From the NCBI RefSeq assembly GCF_018320785.1, contig NC_054880.1:1065738-1129737 (forward strand): 64,000 nucleotides of DNA. Reading direction: 5' to 3'. Every line of letters starts with the position of its first letter. Position 1 is the stretch's first letter. The notes under the pieces were generated by a model. That model was given only the letters and a program-made list of their open reading frames with translations. It was not told the DNA's origin and did no database searches. Positions 47,229-59,601 of this stretch are shown here, one piece after another. This DNA comes from Cheilinus undulatus. Its lineage: Eukaryota > Chordata > Actinopteri > Labriformes > Labridae. Position numbers and translations under genes: made by a program.

Positions 47229-50200
47229 GAAGTGGGGATGGCTTATACAGTTCCAAGTGTTGTCACGTTCTCTAACTATTTACCCAAGCAGTTTTGTTGA
47301 AACATGTTTTTTTCTTAGGATTTGGTAAGCATTGGCTTAATCCACCCATCTCCCTCTTCAGGTGAAAGGAGATTCCAGGGGTTTCTATGTAAAATTTCAA
47401 TGAACTTGCTTGTGTAACAGATTTTTATGAACCTTATTTCAGTTTATATTCATGACCTGAATCCAGCTGGGGTCATTTAACACATCAGTCATACCCAGGA
47501 GATTAAAACACTGTTTTATTTGTACATTTTGGCAGCTATAAAGGCTACAGCCTCTCTTTCTGACCCGTCTTGTCTTTTGCTTTGCAGCCTTTTGTCCCAG
47601 CAGACAAATATTGACAGATTTTAACTGGGCCTTGGTTTCCCAGTACACACAAATACATATAATTCATTATAGAACTGCCGACTCATCAACACTGACCCAT
47701 GGCCTTACCTCCACCTTTGCTAGTGTGATTTCCTCCATGGTATTGATTATAAGCGATAAATTCTGAATGCATGCCACCATTCATATCAACAACAGAAAAG
47801 TACCTCCAATGCTTTCTTTTCAAAAATCTATTGTGACTGTCTTTTTGTGATTTTTTTTTCCCACCTTTTGCTCAGATTTATCTTCAGTTAAGATTTGGTT
47901 AGCCATTAAGAGACTACATTTTGCTACATTTGTTTTACTGGCAGCACTTTATTCTAGTGGTTATGTGGTATTGTTATAGTAATAAATTTAATTATGTGGT
48001 TATTTCCCAAAAATAAAGTGGTAGTTAACTAGTAAGAAGTTTGCATTTTCCAAAGTAATACATTTGAAATTTGATAATGCTATGGATGTCAACAGATTAT
48101 TTTTTTAAATCTCGATTGATCCCATTCATAAGAGTTTTATCATGATTTTAGGTAGTTTGAGTGAACCTAAGTTTAACAACCTTACAGCTGACAGGCCATC
48201 GCGACCCCCCCTGAAATCTCTGGCACCCCCCCAAGGGGCTCCTGGACCCCAGACTAGGAGCCATGGAATAAGACCATGAAAAAATGAACTTTTTATGGAT
48301 TGAAAATTAATTAAAAGAATATTTTACGGTTCCAATGACTTCTGACGTGTCCACTGAGCTGTCTTTAAGTCTTTTTTTTTTTTTTTTTTTTTAAATGAGA
48401 GATTAAGAGGCAGTGATGTCCTTCTTTAACATCTCTGTGACTGCAGGGAAATGCTGACATGCCTTAAACCAAAGAGTGTGGAAGAGGACAATAAAGCATG
48501 TCGCAAAAAAAATAGTGCCCTGATTGTGGACCTTGATTAATCACAAATAACTTTAATGTTAAAATAGTATTTAGTAAGAACTTGTCAATGATCAAGTCCT
48601 TTCCAGATATTATAGTAATTCTTTGTAATTATGTTGGACTTTATCAAGTCATTTCTCATAAATAAGATTTTAATTTTTGTATGCTAGCTCCTTGATAATT
48701 CTTGGAAAGGACTTTATTTTGGCCCACTAAATTAAAATCCTAACCCTTAAAGTGGGTCCTTCCTGATTTATTAATTAATTTATTTTATTTATTTATTTAT
48801 TATTATTATTATTACATTTTAGGGTTAGGGGTTTGGGCATCTTTTGGGCCCCAATAACCTGTTATTGTTATAGTGATTATAGTGATATTAGAATTTTACC
48901 AGGTTATAACTTGGAAATACTGTAAAATGAAGAAGTGATGACGTAGTGAGAATTTATTGATTATAAGTAATTCGTTGTAATTTTTGGAAGTTCTCTTTAA
49001 TTAGCTGGTATTTTCCTAAATCATTTTGTATAAATAAGATGTAACATTTCTATGCACGTTACATCATCATTCCCAGGTAATTACTTTATTTTTGCCCGCT
49101 AAATTGAAGAGAGATATTCCTGATAGATTTTCATGTCATTTTTAGGGTTAGGGTAAACTACCACCTATTTGGCAGAGAATTGCCCCACTATTACAAGGAA
49201 TGACTGGATTATAAAGATATCATTACAAGGTAAAAACTAAGTGGTAGTGTACCCAGTAGTTTAACCCTTATCGCCTTATCCTTACCTTAAAAAGTACTTT
49301 AATTATGTGGGCAAAAATAAAGTAATTACCTGGGAATTATCTTGTAACTTAACCAGAAAATGATTGCCTCATTCATAATAACAGAGAAATGCCAAGGAAT
49401 TATTTAATAATTAATAAATTATCACTAGATAAAAACGTCCTTGATTTTACCAGATTTCTGAGTAATTTCTTGATAAAATGTTAACTTATTACAAGATTGT
49501 TTCACCATATTCTTGAGAAATCACTACGTAATTAAATATATTTCTACAAAATCACTGGATAATCAGGGCCTACTAAAATAAAGAGGCGTTTTATTTTATT
49601 GAAACATGTTCCTGTGTATTTGGAGGTTGGGAAGTCTTCAGTAACTCTCCAAACGTTGCTTCTGTATTTAGAATAGATGTAACAAAAGACAAATGAGACG
49701 TTCCTAGTGACCCTGAGTGGTTTTAACAAATAGTTAAATTCATCTGACATGTCAGAATGTAAGAAAACACAGAGTTGCCAAAATGAAGCATAATTCATTT
49801 AAAGTGAGGGAAAGAACATCTATCATCTTGTTGTGAGACTGAGAGGGACTCACAACAACGACAGAAATCTTTAGAAAAATAATACAAATATTTGGTGTTT
49901 TGGCATGTGTACCTGATTGCTTTTGTTTAACATGAAGAGCTCGTGATAATTTGGTGCTCAAGGCTTAAATCCATTCTACCTCCATGCATTAGCTTCAGAT
50001 GGGCTTAAAGAGAGCAGAGATTAGATCGCTCTTTGACCTCAGACAAACTAGTCATTACCTTCTGATTCACTGCCTCAGGATTTTATCATTCATTCTACAT
50101 TTTTTCTTTTAAAAAACATTTTTCTCTCTTTTTTAACCCCTCCATGTCTATGGGATCTGACATGATCCTTTCGGCCCAGAGCAGGGTAAGCAGGGTGAGC

Positions 50201-50611
50201 TGTGTTGCACCTTAACCTGGTCTCTCCTGTGGTTAAAAGGACATCTTAGGTTTTGTTTGAAGGATTTTTTGAGGACACTGTTTGGTTTGTACAACAAACA
50301 TTTGCAGATTTGTTGAATTACCCTTGGTTGCCCACAATGCACAAATACTCAAAGTGCACACAGATATTTGCAGAGCAGAGTACAATGTGAGGTAAGGTCA
50401 TCTTTAGATATGTCTTTAAAAATATTCATCTGGAACTAATTTAAAGGAGTGAGAGACAATTCAGTTATGTGTAATAGTTACATAAAGTTTGATGAAAACA
50501 CCTTTTTCAGCCTTTCGTTGTGTGAAATCAGCTAAATCCCAAACTCAGACTCATGGACTCACTGCCTTAAGGTAAGTACGAGTGCTTCTTCAGTTTCTTC
50601 AAGGATGGTGA
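47229..50611. other. no gene; AT-rich dispersed repeats
   Basis: From about 47930 to 49560 the sequence repeatedly shows motifs such as AAAATAAAGTAATTACCTGG and GGTAATTA in both orientations, with GGGTTAGGG runs, so it is probably a decayed palindromic element family. A hAT-Charlie-like scrap (CATCGCGACCCCCCCTGAAA) lies near 48199. A poly(T) run lies at 48372-48392 and TTTA/TTA microsatellites at 48778-48815. Confidence 0.5.
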
Positions 50612-50745
50612 AGCGTGGGTGCTGGTGTAGCTCAGTTGGAGGCTGGGGTCCCCAATGCTCTGGTCATGAGTTATTATCCATATTTCCTCTCTACAGCTGT
50701 CCTAGGCAAAAATCCACCCCAAAATATTATCTTAGAGAATGCTGA
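50612..50745 (+). mobile_element. SINE-like fragment with tRNA A box
   Basis: GCTGGTGTAGCTCAGTTGGA at 50620 is a tRNA-type A box. The B box is degenerate (GGTCATGAGTT). The body ends CTACAGCTGTCCTAGGCAAA. Probably a dead tRNA-derived SINE of a different family from those at 14160 and 20626. Confidence 0.6.
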
Positions 50746-50945
50746 AGCTACTCTTTTTCCTAGTAGACCACAGATTGGATAAAGAGCTCACAAGCTAGCA
50801 GGGTCACCAGGTTTGGTAAGCTCCGAAGAAGGTTTGAATTTATGTACAGATTGTGTCTGAAGTCCCCCAGCTCTTCTTTCAATTTTATAATTTTATATCT
50901 TACAACTTAATATTATGATTAAAAAGAAATATATGGGGTGCAGAC

Positions 50946-50950
<5 letters not shown>

Positions 50951-50983
<33 letters not shown>
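50951..50983. repeat. AAT microsatellite
   Basis: About eleven AAT triplets followed by a CATAAAGCACTTTTAAAGTG motif common near fish retroposon ends. Confidence 0.9.
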
Positions 50984-51619
50984 TGTACTCATAAAGCACT
51001 TTTAAAGTGCTGTGCACATACATTGCTTGGTTTTTATGTACTTCTACATGAGTAGAGATAATGTGTACACATCTTCACCTCTGACCAAGGCTGCCCATAA
51101 GGGGGGATAAAGGGGGCCCAGAAAAATGGGGGCCCAATTAGGTCAGGAAAACTATGGTCCATTGTAAAGTTAAGCTGTGATAACCATATTCTACATTTAA
51201 GCTGAATTAGGGCCCTATGATTTCACCATTAACGTAAACGTGGAATTGGCCAATAAAAATGGAATCTACTATTTAACGAGGAAATCGTTGAAATTGAGAG
51301 AATTTGACTGAAATGCTGTGGTTTTTCAGAAAGAGGAATGGATATCTGGGGTATATGTGGGGTTATGGTAAGATTAGTGGAAAGTTAGGGGTGTGTATTG
51401 GCAAGTATATGGTGATACGATATGTAACCCAATACAGGGGTGCCGATATCAATATATTGCGATATGAGCAGTGCAATTTATTGTGATGTTTATGTATTTG
51501 CATGTATGTGTGTGTGTTAAATGTAACAACTATGCAATTTTAAGTTAATATAATATATGTGGAAAATAACAGAATTAATCTATTAACAAAATGTATTAAA
51601 ACTATATGTGTAGTATATA

Positions 51620-52158
51620 TAGTGCTTAACAAATGTATTAGACCACCTGTCATATTTGTCTCAGAGACCATCCAGCATCATGAAGTGCTTTAATGCAGAC
51701 TCTTTCATTTTCAGTGAGCTCTCCACATTTTACCATTTTGAACAGGAATGAGGGATTTCAAACTGAATTCACCTTTTTATACCAAAATTTGAGTCGGCTC
51801 ACTGGGCTTCTCTGAGAAGTCACAAATTAATCAAGCGTAACATTCAACCACTAAAACTCATTTTTCTGTTCATGAATGCAAGTTAAACAACTATAATTTG
51901 ACATATTAATCAAGAAATAATGTTTTACTATTTTTTCAGTTTTTTGTAAATCAGTAAATTTGAAAATCATGCATAACAATAATAATTATATTTTAGCATT
52001 GAAATTATCATTTGGATTAAAGAGCTTCCACATATTGGTGTATTAACCATTGCAGAAACATAACAAATAATTTTGGTAATTACCAGTGCTGTTAATTTAG
52101 GGCAGCTGTTGCATAAACCTTACTTTGGATGGTGGTCTAATAAATTTGTTAAGCGCTG
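51620..52158. mobile_element. mariner-like MITE inside the hAT element
   Basis: Left end TAGTGCTTAACAAATGTATT (then AGACCACC), right end GGTGGTCTAATAAATTTGTT (then AAGCGCTG), inverted copies of about 28 bp, flanked by TA on each side (51618-51619 and 52159-52160). TA target and end sequence fit Tc1/mariner. No transposase frame. Confidence 0.8.
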
Positions 52159-52439
52159 TATATAGTGTATTGTAAAAGATATGGTCCTGCATGCAATCTG
52201 AAGATGAGGATTTTTCCCATTTGTTGTAGTGAATTTATATGCTTTCAGGATTTTTATGAGAAAATTGGACAAATAAATCAATATAGAGTAAATGTACTCA
52301 AATCTTATATTTCACGGTATATCAGCCGGTATGTCTTTACGTAAGGACAAGGTGCTTGCGGAGGGAGACTATGGGACACATGCTGATCCTCATGTCCAGC
52401 TTTAAGGACTGATGGACTGTGTTGTGAGGAGGACACTAT

Positions 52440-53538
52440 GGGTCCGTTCGAATAGTCCATTTTGCTTAGGAAGGTTCCTAACAGTGAAACGACCCGGAAG
52501 TATTTCATTGTCTGCCATGGTAAAGGCCGTTCAAAGTCTCCAACTGAAAAGGAAAGGAGCTTCATTATTTCCTTTATTATCTCCTTTAGCCTAGGAGACA
52601 CTGGACCATCCTTTACCAAAGGAGAGATGAAAAGATGACCCACAATGCTTTGCGTAAACTTCATTTAAAGTGACGCACCAGTTGACCGCTCATCAGAACA
52701 AGAGAATAACTTGACTGAAAGTTTACTAACCCCGATTTAAACCGTAAAATTCCGTCAAACTTAAAGTCCATGTGATAATCAGAAGGCAGTAGGGATGAAC
52801 AGAGAAATATTACAGACATGAAAACTAGGTCAATTTATAATGATTTGATTTCTTCTCACTTCCATTTCATTCAAGTAGTAAACCGATCAGTCAGTATTTT
52901 AAATTGTATTTGTTTTGCTATTTCAAAATATTAGAGTAAATGTGATAAGTTTGTAAATCACAACAAATAAAAGCGATAAAGTCAGCATGTTGCCATATTG
53001 TGAATGTTATAGCCTATTTATCATCATAATTACACAGGGAAGATGTGATTTATAGGGCTTCACATAAGAGCTGAAAGAAAGACGGAACCAGAGACTAATA
53101 GAATTAACAGAGACGAGAAAATTAAAGAAAAAAGGGATAGGTGGAGAATAAAGCAAAACAATCTAATATCATTGTGAAATAAAAGGACAGTCACAGTTCC
53201 GCTTCCTGAAGAGACTTTAGGATATAAAAATCTTAATGAGCTTATATATCTGACGTTTTTCATTCGTAGCACGTAACAACACAGAGAACGCACCGAGTGG
53301 TGGATGCGAATTTTGTAGTCCATCAACGTTAAATTGTAGTTTCTACACAAAAACACACGTCACGTCCGTAACATCCGCCTAGGGACAGAGCAGTCGGATT
53401 CCTTAATCACCACAGTGCTCCTTTCCTATCCTCTTACTCCCACCTTTCCTTGACCCTGTGATGCTTTTTGTTGGGGTTAAGGAAAAGTGAATAGGAAAGG
53501 ACTTGGGAGGTAATTTTTAGGACTTTTTGAACGGACCC
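52440..53538. mobile_element. Harbinger-like MITE inside the hAT element
   Basis: Left end GGGTCCGTTCGAATAGTCC, right end GGACTTTTTGAACGGACCC, inverted copies, flanked by TAT on each side (52437-52439 and 53539-53541). A 3-bp target duplication fits PIF/Harbinger, though TAT is not its usual TWA. No transposase found. Confidence 0.7.
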
Positions 53539-54079
53539 TATGAATGCAGCAGAAGCTCTACTGCTGTGTAGGCACAAGCAACCAGCTCACTCAGACCGGA
53601 AGTCTCACGTGATCTCGTCTAAGCAGAGGAGAAGAGGGAAGAGTCAACTGTTTGCTGCCAACTAGCGGTCAGGGGGTGAAACTTAACCACAAACTGTCAC
53701 ACCAACAAAGTCAATTATTAACCAAAGAAAAATCAAAACTGCATTTTAAAATATCGATACAGTATTGTGCCGCGAAATATCCCGATATATCAGTGCATCA
53801 ATATTTTCTTACACCCCTATGGAAAAGTTAAAAAATGGAATTCCAAAAAATCAGAACAGAAAAAATAGAATTTGGCAAAAAACAAAACAGATTTCATAGG
53901 GCCCTGATGAATAATAACCATACCTGTCAAAGCAAAAACCCCCAAAACTTTTATTTATTTCATGCTGTAGTGAAATATTAACCTTGCAAAGCAGATGGAT
54001 ACGCCTGTTTCCTTGTTTTTCACTGATGAATCCATCTTGCAAAGCTCCCATCTGAACCTTTTGGGTCTGGTTAGAAAAT

Positions 54080-54166
54080 GACGGGACCAATCAGCGACGA
54101 GGGGTAGTACTTTCGGGTGCGGCAGAGTCGTGACGTAAACAAGCAGCAGCAAGAGCTGGTGCAGTT
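54080..54166 (+). promoter_or_regulatory. promoter-like region of the RecQ-like exon
   Basis: CCAAT at 54088-54092 and a CRE-half (GTGACGTAA) at 54130-54138, with CpGs between, directly upstream of the plus-strand ATG at 54167. Confidence 0.45.
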
Positions 54167-54259
54167 ATGGAGGAAGAGATTAGCGTGGATGCTGCTAAAG
54201 CGCCAGTTTTATCAGAACTTGACAACATTTCTTCATTAAAAGAAGAACAACGAGCAGCA
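54167..54259 (+). CDS. RecQ-like helicase first-exon sequence
   Basis: ATG, then 31 open codons beginning MEEEISVDAAKAPVLSELDN and ending SSLKEEQRAA at a strong donor GTGAGT (54260). SLKxEQxxA is the start of the RecQ helicase core as I know the family. The intronless copies at 43790 and 44000 continue from the same point into a decayed Walker A block. No second exon was found to the right. Downstream, 54380-54545 matches sequence after the copies at 44210-44345. It may be the 5' end of a multi-copy element or a retained gene fragment; a working gene is not shown. Confidence 0.5.
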
Positions 54260-54637
54260 GTGAGTTGTTTTCTTTTCAAAAATGACAAAAGTCGAGTACT
54301 TACATGTCTACAGTCGCCATGTTTCGTGTTAATCCTCAGTAGCTGCGCACGTGCAGCTCAATAGCGGCTTTGTCACGTGTTTTGTTGCTTTTATTGGCCC
54401 ATAAAGATGTGCCGGACAGAACGTTCATCCAATCACCCTTCGGGTTTTTTTCCAAACCTCTGCCTTTTCTCATACCTTTCCTATTGAAGCTTTCCCAGAT
54501 GGATGTGTGAAACAAATCCATCTGGCGTGTCAGGTTAGTGAAATATAGCATTTTTTAAAATGTACATCTGTTTTCTTAAAAGAGAATGGCCTTTTTATTA
54601 GTTATATTAATAATGTGGATGAAACATTGAGCTAAAT

Positions 54638-55406
54638 AGAATAGAATAGAATAGCCTTTATTATCATCATACAATGTATAACGAAATTACAGAGAGCTGC
54701 TCCTCTCACAGTGCAAACAAACATAATGTGACATACAAACAGTGCAATATTACAGAGAAAAATTGCAGTGTAACAAGTAATGGTGCAATATGCAATGGGT
54801 TTCACATTTTGTAGCTTCACAGTTGTTTCACATTGTGTGAATCAGTAATGTGTGAGTTTAGGGTTGTTATGGCTCTAGCAAAGAAACTGTTCATGAGTCT
54901 ATTTGTCCTGGCTTTGATACACCTGTAGCGCCTGGCGGAGGGCAACAGGTCGACCAGATGGAAACCAGGGTGTGAGCTGTCCTTGATAATGTGCTTTGCT
55001 CTTCTGAGCCATGGGGAGGTGTAAATGTCAGTCAGGGAGGGGAGAGGGCAGCCAACAATCTTCTTTGCTGCTGTGATGACCCTCTGTCGCCCCTTCCTGT
55101 CTGTCTCAGTGCTACTCCCGTACCAAGCTGTGATGCAGTACGTCAGCAGGCTCTGGGTGGACGAGCGGTAGAAGGTTAGCAGCAGTTTTGTGGACAGATT
55201 GTTGTCTCTGCTGCGCCGTCTTGGTGACAGCAGGAATGTTGTCTGTCCAGTTGAGGTCAGCAGAGATGAGGACACCAAGAGCCTGAAGGTGTGGACTCTC
55301 TCCACATGCTCCTCCTTGATGTAGAGGGGGGTCGGGTCAGATCTCTGCTTCCTGAAGTCCACGATGATTTCTTTGGTTTTTGTGATGTTCAGGGCCAGAT
55401 TGTTAC
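54638..55406 (-). pseudogene. 5'-truncated LINE 3' end (same clade as 38590)
   Basis: Minus strand. The translation begins near 55405 with the block TKTKEIIVDFRKQRSDPTPL, continues in shifted frames through LSTKLLLTFYRSSTQSLLTY, GCPLPSLTDIY, RAKHIIKDSSHPGFHLVDLL and RTNRLMNSFFARAITTLNS. It ends in a 3' UTR and a short GAATA tail at 54638-54652. These are C-terminal CR1-group LINE blocks. A deletion near 55240 breaks the frame; it is inactive. Confidence 0.8.
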
Positions 55407-57279
55407 TTGAATTCTAAAGCTGATAAATGCCAAATTCACTGACAATTATCAACCTTATTCCTGTGGCTGCTACTGTAAATCTGAATATGGACGAAACTTC
55501 CGGTGCTAAGGCGAAAGTAGATAATTACGTGTAATTTAATAAAGCAGCTAACTATAGATGCTAAAAACAAATGACTGTTGTTTGATAGAAATTCACCGTC
55601 TTCCAAGGGATTACTAAAGTGATTTAGCGTCAGCAGTGGTTGCTCTGAAATAAATATTTGTTGCAATAAATACGGCTTCATTTTTGTTAACTCAATAAAG
55701 TTAAATGAGCTGAATGTTTAAATAATATTTTCTGTAATGCTCAGTACCTGCTGCTTCGGTTGTGGTACTAATTATGCGACCAAGTTAAATATATGACTTT
55801 AACAACAGGGTTTTGAATATGCTGTTCACTGTTTAAATGCATTTAGTATGTAATTCTTTCAATATTAATTCATCATTAATTCAAAACTTGACATTTACCA
55901 AACTGAAGAGCTGACAACTTGAGTCATGGATAATTTTATCAATATAATTCCCACATTTTAAGAGGGAGTAGTTGGTGGAATAAGGATTTCAGCAACCCCA
56001 CAAACTAGAAATGTTATCTGAAGGTGGTGTCCAAACTCATTTAACAAAACATGATTGTTTATTACTTAATTAAGTTAGCTAAATATGCTTTTCTAGGTTA
56101 TCCGAGGTAATGTCGTCACTTTGTACTCTGCAGTAGAGGGCAGAGAAATAGTAATACTGTCCCGATTGAGGTGAAGCAGTCTAAAGTTACATATTTTAGT
56201 GTCCAAATTGCTCTAAAAATCATGTTTCACATCTCATATTTAATGCAAAGTGCCACTTAGATAGAAGGGATCTGAAGTTGCGCCCATATTTCACAGAAAG
56301 AATCATGGAGACTAGGAATAAGGTGGATAATAACACATAAAGAAGTCAGTATAACAATGCATTAAGCACATCAGTAATCATTCTCAACACAAATATTTCA
56401 CTGATAATGTCTAGAAACATTCTTTTGTTCTCTTTCTACTAAGGTAAATAATACACAGTAATTAAAAAAAGGAAATGAACCACTTGAAGTGGCAAAACAG
56501 CTTAGCAAAGCTGATCAACACAATTTACATATGGTGAGAGCTCCCTCTACTGGCGGAATAATCCCACTACATCAAACGGACTTTTACAAGCCACATGAAT
56601 CTATTCAGCTTAAACAACATAAACATAACTTGTGGTAAGTGAACTTTCACCCATCAAAGCTACTGTTTAAACTCCAGCTCACTTTTTAATTTTTTAATTG
56701 TAAATATTTTTGCCTGTGTTAATGCTAATGGCATGACATTTTCCAAAAGTTATTGGTTTGGATCAAGATTAGAAATTAGAACCTCACTTCTCATCACACA
56801 TAGGACCCTTGGCCCAAACGAGCCCCCATTGACAGCCATTCAAATCACATTTTTTTGGAAATACTCTTATTTGGCGGTCACGTAAGATGGTGCCTGTGAC
56901 TACCTTTTCAATCTGAGCCTTCAGGTTGAAAATGGAATTTTAAAATTTTCTAATGAAATTACACAATGAACCACTAGATGGCAGCAGAGCAGATGCAGGG
57001 GTCTAAATGGAGCCCCTCTGTTGTATTTTGTTTTATTATTGCGTTGAAACAAATATATATATTACCACAACGAAAAAGTCTGGATGAGTTTAGTGAGGTA
57101 AAGGGGAGCTGTGAATGTGCTTGAGAAATTATTTTGTGTGTTTGTGTCCGAAGTCGACCCCTTCTCATGTCGGCAGAAATGATTCCTTACACATCCACCA
57201 CCACCTGCAGCTGTTCTCGTTCAAAATGAAGTTGTGTTAATTCGTAACTTTATTTAAACAAGCTGATGTGAATGTAATA
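55407..57279. other. no gene; three CTCF-core-like sites
   Basis: AT-rich without recognised exons. Matches to the CTCF core occur at 56131-56146 (GCAGTAGAGGGCAGAG, plus), 56550-56565 (minus, CCAGTAGAGGGAGCTC) and 56971-56986 (CCACTAGATGGCAGCA, plus). Confidence 0.4.
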
Positions 57280-57975
57280 GTTCTGTTTGGGCTGAAGCTG
57301 ATGAAAAGATTTAATATATGAAAGGGAAATGACTCTTAAAGGAACCCATTGGGTGAGTTTTTGATATAAACCTGTACTTTTCCAAAAATAATAAAGCAAC
57401 AAATTTAATGTTGGCATAATTTTTTGACATACACAAAGCTCCAAGCTCACCTCAAACACTCCACTCCTCAATTTATATTTTGAAAATATTTGATATTCTG
57501 TGGTTTTCTTGATAGGGTGGCCTTATGAAAAATAGAAAATATCAAATGAAATAAAAAAGAAAAATAATTATAAGGCTCTGATGAGGGCCAAAGCTACTAA
57601 TAAGATTTAAGCTTTGAAAGTGGAAAATATAATTATCTGATTTTTACTGCACATTTTCATCGCGGTGCTTTTTTTTTTCTTTTTTTTTTTTTATAAAAAC
57701 CTTTACTGCTCCAAAAATAATAAAGCAACAAAATCAATGTTGTCATAATTTACTGACATAAACAAGGCTCTGATAAATTAACCTAAAAAAATTCCACTCT
57801 GCAGTTCATATTTTACATTTTCTGTTTTTCTAGTTATGGCAGGTGGTGCTATTATGGCAAAAAATGTAAAAATTATTTCAAAAATGAATAAAACCTTTAT
57901 ATTTTTTAATTTGTGCCGAAGCTGATTAAATGATTCACATTTTGAAAGTGGAGAAAATATTCATTCATATAACTT
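57280..57975. repeat. diverged tandem repeat, period about 300-340 bp
   Basis: Shared blocks recur: the GCTGAT-AAAGATTT and TGAAAGTGGAAAAT zone near 57290, 57590 and 57912, and CCAAAAATAATAAAGCAACA near 57379 and 57711. The copies are clearly related but well diverged. Confidence 0.65.
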
Positions 57976-59287
57976 TTATAGCACTTTTTCTGGAGGGACC
58001 CGTTTGGGTCCCGTGGGTCCCAAGTGTGTGTTCTTGTGATGGGCACATGATTCTCTGGATGCTATTCTGAACACAACACCTGCACCAAGTTATGAACATG
58101 AATAATAAAAACAGTCTGCTCATGGCTGTTTTATCATAATCCATTCTTTAACCCCAACATAAATGTCAAAAATCCAAAAAACTAATCGTTTCTTGTTTAT
58201 TTGATTTCATTTTGGAAATGAAAATAAGAAATTAGTCTTTTTTTTTCCCTCATATGATTTTACTTCAGAAAGAAATAAATGACAAAAGAGACGTTTTTCC
58301 ATTTGTTTGATTAATCAAATACCAACTGAACGAATGGTACACGATTTTTCGCTGCTTTTCTTCTTAACTTTCCCAGACGTGAACTGAGCAACTTCTGAAC
58401 TGACTGAGCTGTCACTCAAAAACTCGTTGACCAATAGGGACACACCCCAGAGGAGCCCGCCCACATGTGACGTTTGTGTCAGAAGGAAAGCAAAAACCTA
58501 AGAAACTCAAAAAAGGATCAGGCAGCTGCAGAGCAAAAGTCTGATCAGTGCCAGAGAAAAAACAAGAACTTTAAACAAAAAAATCAACTTTTAAAGATCA
58601 ATAGTTTGTTTGCAAGTTTTAAATTCTATTTCTGATGTGAACTTTTTTAGTCCATAGTTGGGGACCCTGAACCTTCTACAGGGGTCATTTTGAAATGAAA
58701 TACATCAATCTTGTGCATTTTTAGAGCAAAATGAAGAGGCTTTATTTATGGAAATGTTCTCTTGAAACACTTTTTCTCTCATTGTAATGAAATCAGAGGT
58801 GTATTGATTTTTATTTGAATAGCTGATCAGGTTTCAGTTTTCTTCTTCTCTGAACAGAGGATAAAGATTTTACATGAAATGTCTTTTTTGCCTTTTTACT
58901 GTAAAAAACTGTTATTGACATAAAAAGATGACCTTCTCCTGCCTTTAACTGATTTTTGTTTTCTCATTCATAATAAAAAATCCACCGTCTTTAAATGTTT
59001 GATTATTTTTGTTTCCAAACTGCATCAGGTCACATGACCACCTCTGAGTCTGGCTGAGATTCAAAACTAATCTTTCATTTCCTCTATTAGTATTTACTTT
59101 TATTCCATGTTTGTTATCCTCAGTGAAACTAAATTTACTAAAATGCTGAGTTAATTTACTTTCTGTTACATTCTAATGGGTCATTATTAGCACAGATGGT
59201 ACATTTAGAGAGCTTTTAGTTAAAATGGTCCACAGAAACAGTGTTGGCTCAAATGTACACACTATCAAACGTTTTTGAAGTGTTTTA
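57976..59287. other. no gene; promoter-like patch near 58430
   Basis: At 58428-58480 are a CCAAT box (GACCAATAGGGAC), a GC-box (GCCCGCCCAC) and GTGACGT, in an otherwise AT-rich region. No start codon with an open exon follows on either strand, so it may be an orphan or repeat-derived promoter. Confidence 0.35.
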
Positions 59288-59382
59288 CCAGAGATCCTCT
59301 GTGTTTTTGTCACTATTTTACAATGCAAGACCACGTAGCCAAAGCATTGCAAAAAAGTGACAAAAACACAGAGGATCTCTGG
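59288..59382. repeat. 27-bp perfect inverted repeat
   Basis: CCAGAGATCCTCTGTGTTTT plus TGTCACT at 59288-59314 returns perfectly inverted at 59356-59382. Pairing extends imperfectly on both sides (outer zone from about 59276 to 59400, inner CAATGC against GCATTG). Probably a small palindromic MITE. Confidence 0.85.
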
Positions 59383-59601
59383 GTATGAAATAAAATGCTT
59401 CAAACAATAGTGTGTGCGTTTGCACCAACATTGTTTTGCAGCCCAATTTTACCCAAAACTCACTAAACCACATGGAGAAACTGTACCCATCTGTTAGCCT
59501 GTATAGCCTTGCTTCCAGGTGGGTACAACCAGTGAGTCCTTCTTAAAGGAGCAATGCTCTCTAAAATCACTGGAGGTGCTAGGTGCCTCATCTCATCTTA
59601 A

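Larger units (their letters stand above)
51386..53819. mobile_element. hAT element with TAGGGGTGT ends
   Basis: Left end TAGGGGTGTGTATTGGCAAG, right end AATATTTTCTTACACCCCTA; subterminal ATACGATA/ATATCGATA motifs. Flanks are TGGAAAGT (51378-51385) and TGGAAAAGT (53820-53828), an 8-bp target duplication with one inserted A. It carries two younger insertions (51620 and 52440). Confidence 0.75.
51208..53907. mobile_element. element with AGGGCCCTATG inverted ends, itself split
   Basis: Starts TAGGGCCCTATGATTTCACC and ends GATTTCATAGGGCCCTGA; the ends are inverted copies. TGAAT flanks both sides (51203-51207 and 53908-53912). Superfamily uncertain. Its middle is interrupted by the hAT element at 51386-53819. 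Confidence 0.65.
51088..53960. mobile_element. outer dispersed repeat, split by later insertions
   Basis: AAGGCTGCCCATAAGGGGGG at 51088 up to CTGAAT at 51207, resuming with GAATAATAACC after 53907. The same sequence, unsplit at this point (CTGAATAATATCC), lies inside the hAT element at 14042-14400. This proves that everything between is inserted. Confidence 0.65.
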
